From positions 1-64,000 of the forward strand of contig NZ_JAALBX010000005.1 in NCBI RefSeq assembly GCF_011077955.1: DNA of 64,000 nt, in the 5' to 3' direction. The DNA is from Citrobacter freundii. GTDB lineage: Bacteria; Pseudomonadota; Gammaproteobacteria; Enterobacterales; Enterobacteriaceae. A program made the position numbers and the translations under genes. Shown here one piece after another: positions 62,633-64,000 of this stretch. The notes below the pieces were generated by a model. That model was not told where the DNA came from. It did not search any database and saw only the letters and a program-made list of their open reading frames with translations. Every line of letters begins with the position of its first letter. Position 1 is the first letter of the stretch.

Positions 62633-62698
62633 ATGCGTATCAGCCTGAACACCATTATTACAACCACCACCATTACCACAGGTAACGGGGCGGGCTGA
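62633..62698 (+). CDS. thrL: thr operon leader peptide
   Basis: A 21-residue leader peptide with seven Thr and four Ile, including the run ITTTTITT, ending GNGAG. Ribosome stalling at these codons when Thr- or Ile-tRNA is scarce prevents the terminator at 62721-62753 from forming. The E. coli leader starts MKRIS; here it starts MRISLN, with a Leu and Asn in place of two Thr. An ATG at 62630 immediately precedes, so initiation one codon earlier is possible. Confidence 0.9.
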   Translation: MRISLNTIITTTTITTGNGAG

Positions 62699-62720
62699 CG
62701 CGTACAGGAAACACTGAAAA

Positions 62721-62753
62721 AAGCCCGCACCTGAACAGTGCGGGCTTTTTTTT
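62721..62753 (+). terminator. thr operon attenuator
   Basis: A strong hairpin (AAGCCCGCAC paired with GTGCGGGCTT) and eight T, 22 bases after thrL and 27 bases before thrA. It is the attenuator that controls thrABC in response to threonine and isoleucine supply. Confidence 0.9.
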
Positions 62754-62779
62754 CGACCAGAAATCAAGGGGTAATAATT

Positions 62780-64000
62780 ATGCGAGTGTTGAAATTTGGC
62801 GGTACATCAGTGGCGAATGCGCAACGCTTTATGCGCGTAGCCGACATTCTGGAAAGTAATGCCAGACAGGGGCAGGTGGCGACGGTTCTCTCTGCCCCGG
62901 CGAAAATTACTAACCATCTGGTGGCGATGATTGAAAAAACCATCGGAGGACAGGATGCGCTGCCAAATATTCACGATGCAGAAAAAATCTTTGCCGATCT
63001 GCTTACCGGCCTTGCCGAGGAGCAGCCTGGTTTTCCTCTGGCGCAATTGAAGGCTCTGGTCGACCAAGAATTTGCCCAGATTAATCATATTCTGCACGGC
63101 ATCAGTTTGCTTGGGCAGTGCCCGGACAGCATCAATGCCGCGTTAATTTGCCGTGGCGAAAAATTATCGATTGCTATTATGGCGGGCCTGCTTGAAGCGC
63201 GTGGTCATAAAGTCAGCGTAATCGATCCGGTTGAAAAACTGCTGGCGGTAGGCCATTACCTTGAGTCGACAGTGGATATCGCAGAATCCACCCGTCGTAT
63301 TGCCGCCAGCCGTATTCCTGCCGATCATATGGTGTTGATGGCCGGGTTCACGGCGGGCAATGAAAAAGGCGAGTTAGTGGTTCTGGGCCGCAACGGGTCT
63401 GACTATTCCGCCGCCGTGCTGGCTGCCTGTTTACGCGCAGATTGTTGTGAAATCTGGACTGATGTCGACGGCGTCTATACCTGTGACCCGCGTCAGGTAC
63501 CCGACGCCAGGTTGCTGAAATCGATGTCGTACCAGGAAGCTATGGAGCTCTCCTATTTCGGCGCCAAAGTTCTCCATCCCCGCACTATCGCCCCTATCGC
63601 CCAGTTCCAAATTCCTTGCCTGATTAAAAATACCGGAAACCCGCAAGCGCCGGGCACGTTGATTGGCGCCAGCAGCGATGAAGATGACCTGCCGGTAAAA
63701 GGCATCAGTAATCTGAATAATATGGCGATGTTCAGCGTCTCCGGCCCTGGCATGAAAGGCATGGTCGGCATGGCGGCGCGCGTATTCGCGACGATGTCCC
63801 GGGCGGGCATTTCCGTGGTACTGATAACCCAGTCCTCGTCTGAGTACAGCATCAGTTTCTGCGTACCGCAGGCCGACAGCGCACGGGCGCAGCGGGCTTT
63901 GCAGGATGAGTTCTATCTGGAACTCAAAGAGGGGCTTCTTGAGCCGTTAGGCGTCATGGAGCGGCTGGCGATTATTTCTGTCGTCGGCGACGGCATGCGT
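62780..64000 (+). CDS. thrA: Aspartokinase I / homoserine dehydrogenase I (5' part)
   Basis: Start of the bifunctional first and third enzymes of threonine synthesis, open to the window edge (407 codons of about 820). It begins [20 protein letters not shown], the aspartokinase signature KFGGTS. The kinase domain includes [23 protein letters not shown]-like residues (seen around 192-213). ACT regulatory domains begin near residue 310 ([20 protein letters not shown]). The homoserine dehydrogenase half lies beyond position 64000. Regulated by the thrL attenuator. Confidence 0.98.
   Translation, partial: MRVLKFGGTSVANAQRFMRVADILESNARQGQVATVLSAPAKITNHLVAMIEKTIGGQDALPNIHDAEKIFADLLTGLAEEQPGFPLAQLKALVDQEFAQINHILHGISLLGQCPDSINAALICRGEKLSIAIMAGLLEARGHKVSVIDPVEKLLAVGHYLESTVDIAESTRRIAASRIPADHMVLMAGFTAGNEKGELVVLGRNGSDYSAAVLAACLRADCCEIWTDVDGVYTCDPRQVPDARLLKSMSYQEAMELSYFGAKVLHPRTIAPIAQFQIPCLIKNTGNPQAPGTLIGASSDEDDLPVKGISNLNNMAMFSVSGPGMKGMVGMAARVFATMSRAGISVVLITQSSSEYSISFCVPQADSARAQRALQDEFYLELKEGLLEPLGVMERLAIISVVGDGMR

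Overview
The window is a chromosomal segment from a member of the Enterobacteriaceae in the Escherichia/Salmonella/Citrobacter group. Almost every gene is recognisable as the orthologue of an E. coli K-12 gene by protein sequence, length and order. Base composition and codon use look uniformly enteric (about half G+C). ThrA and several other proteins differ at many positions from the E. coli and Salmonella versions I can recall, so Citrobacter is plausible, but I cannot fix the species. No prophage, insertion sequence, CRISPR array or resistance gene is visible.

Positions 1-49,300 follow the E. coli 70-72 minute region: sfsB/ispB, the ribosomal operon rplU-rpmA-yhbE-obgE, dacB, greA, yhbY, rlmE-ftsH, folP-glmM, secG-leuU, the metY-rimP-nusA-infB-rbfA-truB-rpsO-pnp translation/RNA operon, nlpI-yrbN-deaD, mtr, yhbW, the oxygen-independent ubiquinone genes ubiV/ubiU/ubiT, the yhbS-yraR group, dolP-diaA-yraN-lpoA, rsmI, galactarate catabolism (garD, garPLRK) and the RNase P RNA gene rnpB with its tandem 3' repeats. 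Differences from the K-12 layout as I remember it are: a three-gene island between glmM and secG (DcuC-type transporter, isoaspartyl dipeptidase, divergent LysR regulator); no argG/yhbX between leuU and metY; no yraQ; and a gatR-like repressor standing alone between rsmI and garD without its catabolic operon.

Positions 49,580-52,750 hold a dehydrogenase/LysR divergent pair and an isolated kpsF-like arabinose-5-phosphate isomerase gene. Positions 53,171-64,000 then follow the E. coli 99.7-0 minute region in forward order: ettA, slt, trpR, yjjX, gpmB, rob, creA, arcA, yjjY, lasT (yjtD), thrL and the 5' part of thrA. creBCD are missing between creA and arcA. Joining the rnpB end of one region to the ettA end of the other, with these relative orientations, is what an inversion spanning oriC with endpoints near rnpB and ettA would produce.

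Functionally the window is mostly core information processing (transcription elongation/termination, initiation factor 2, ribosome maturation, RNA decay), envelope maintenance (FtsH, DacB, LpoA, DolP, NlpI, Slt) and regulated metabolism (galactarate, tryptophan uptake, threonine biosynthesis). Regulatory sites readable in the DNA include TrpR operators at both mtr and trpR, a near-consensus CRP site between garD and garP, the thr attenuator, strong promoters for rplU, rpsO and rnpB, and helically phased repeats in front of the gatR-like gene. No wholly new system was found. The best leads are the rearrangement junction, the isoaspartyl-peptide island, the orphan regulator and orphan capsule gene, and the loss of one internal start in infB.
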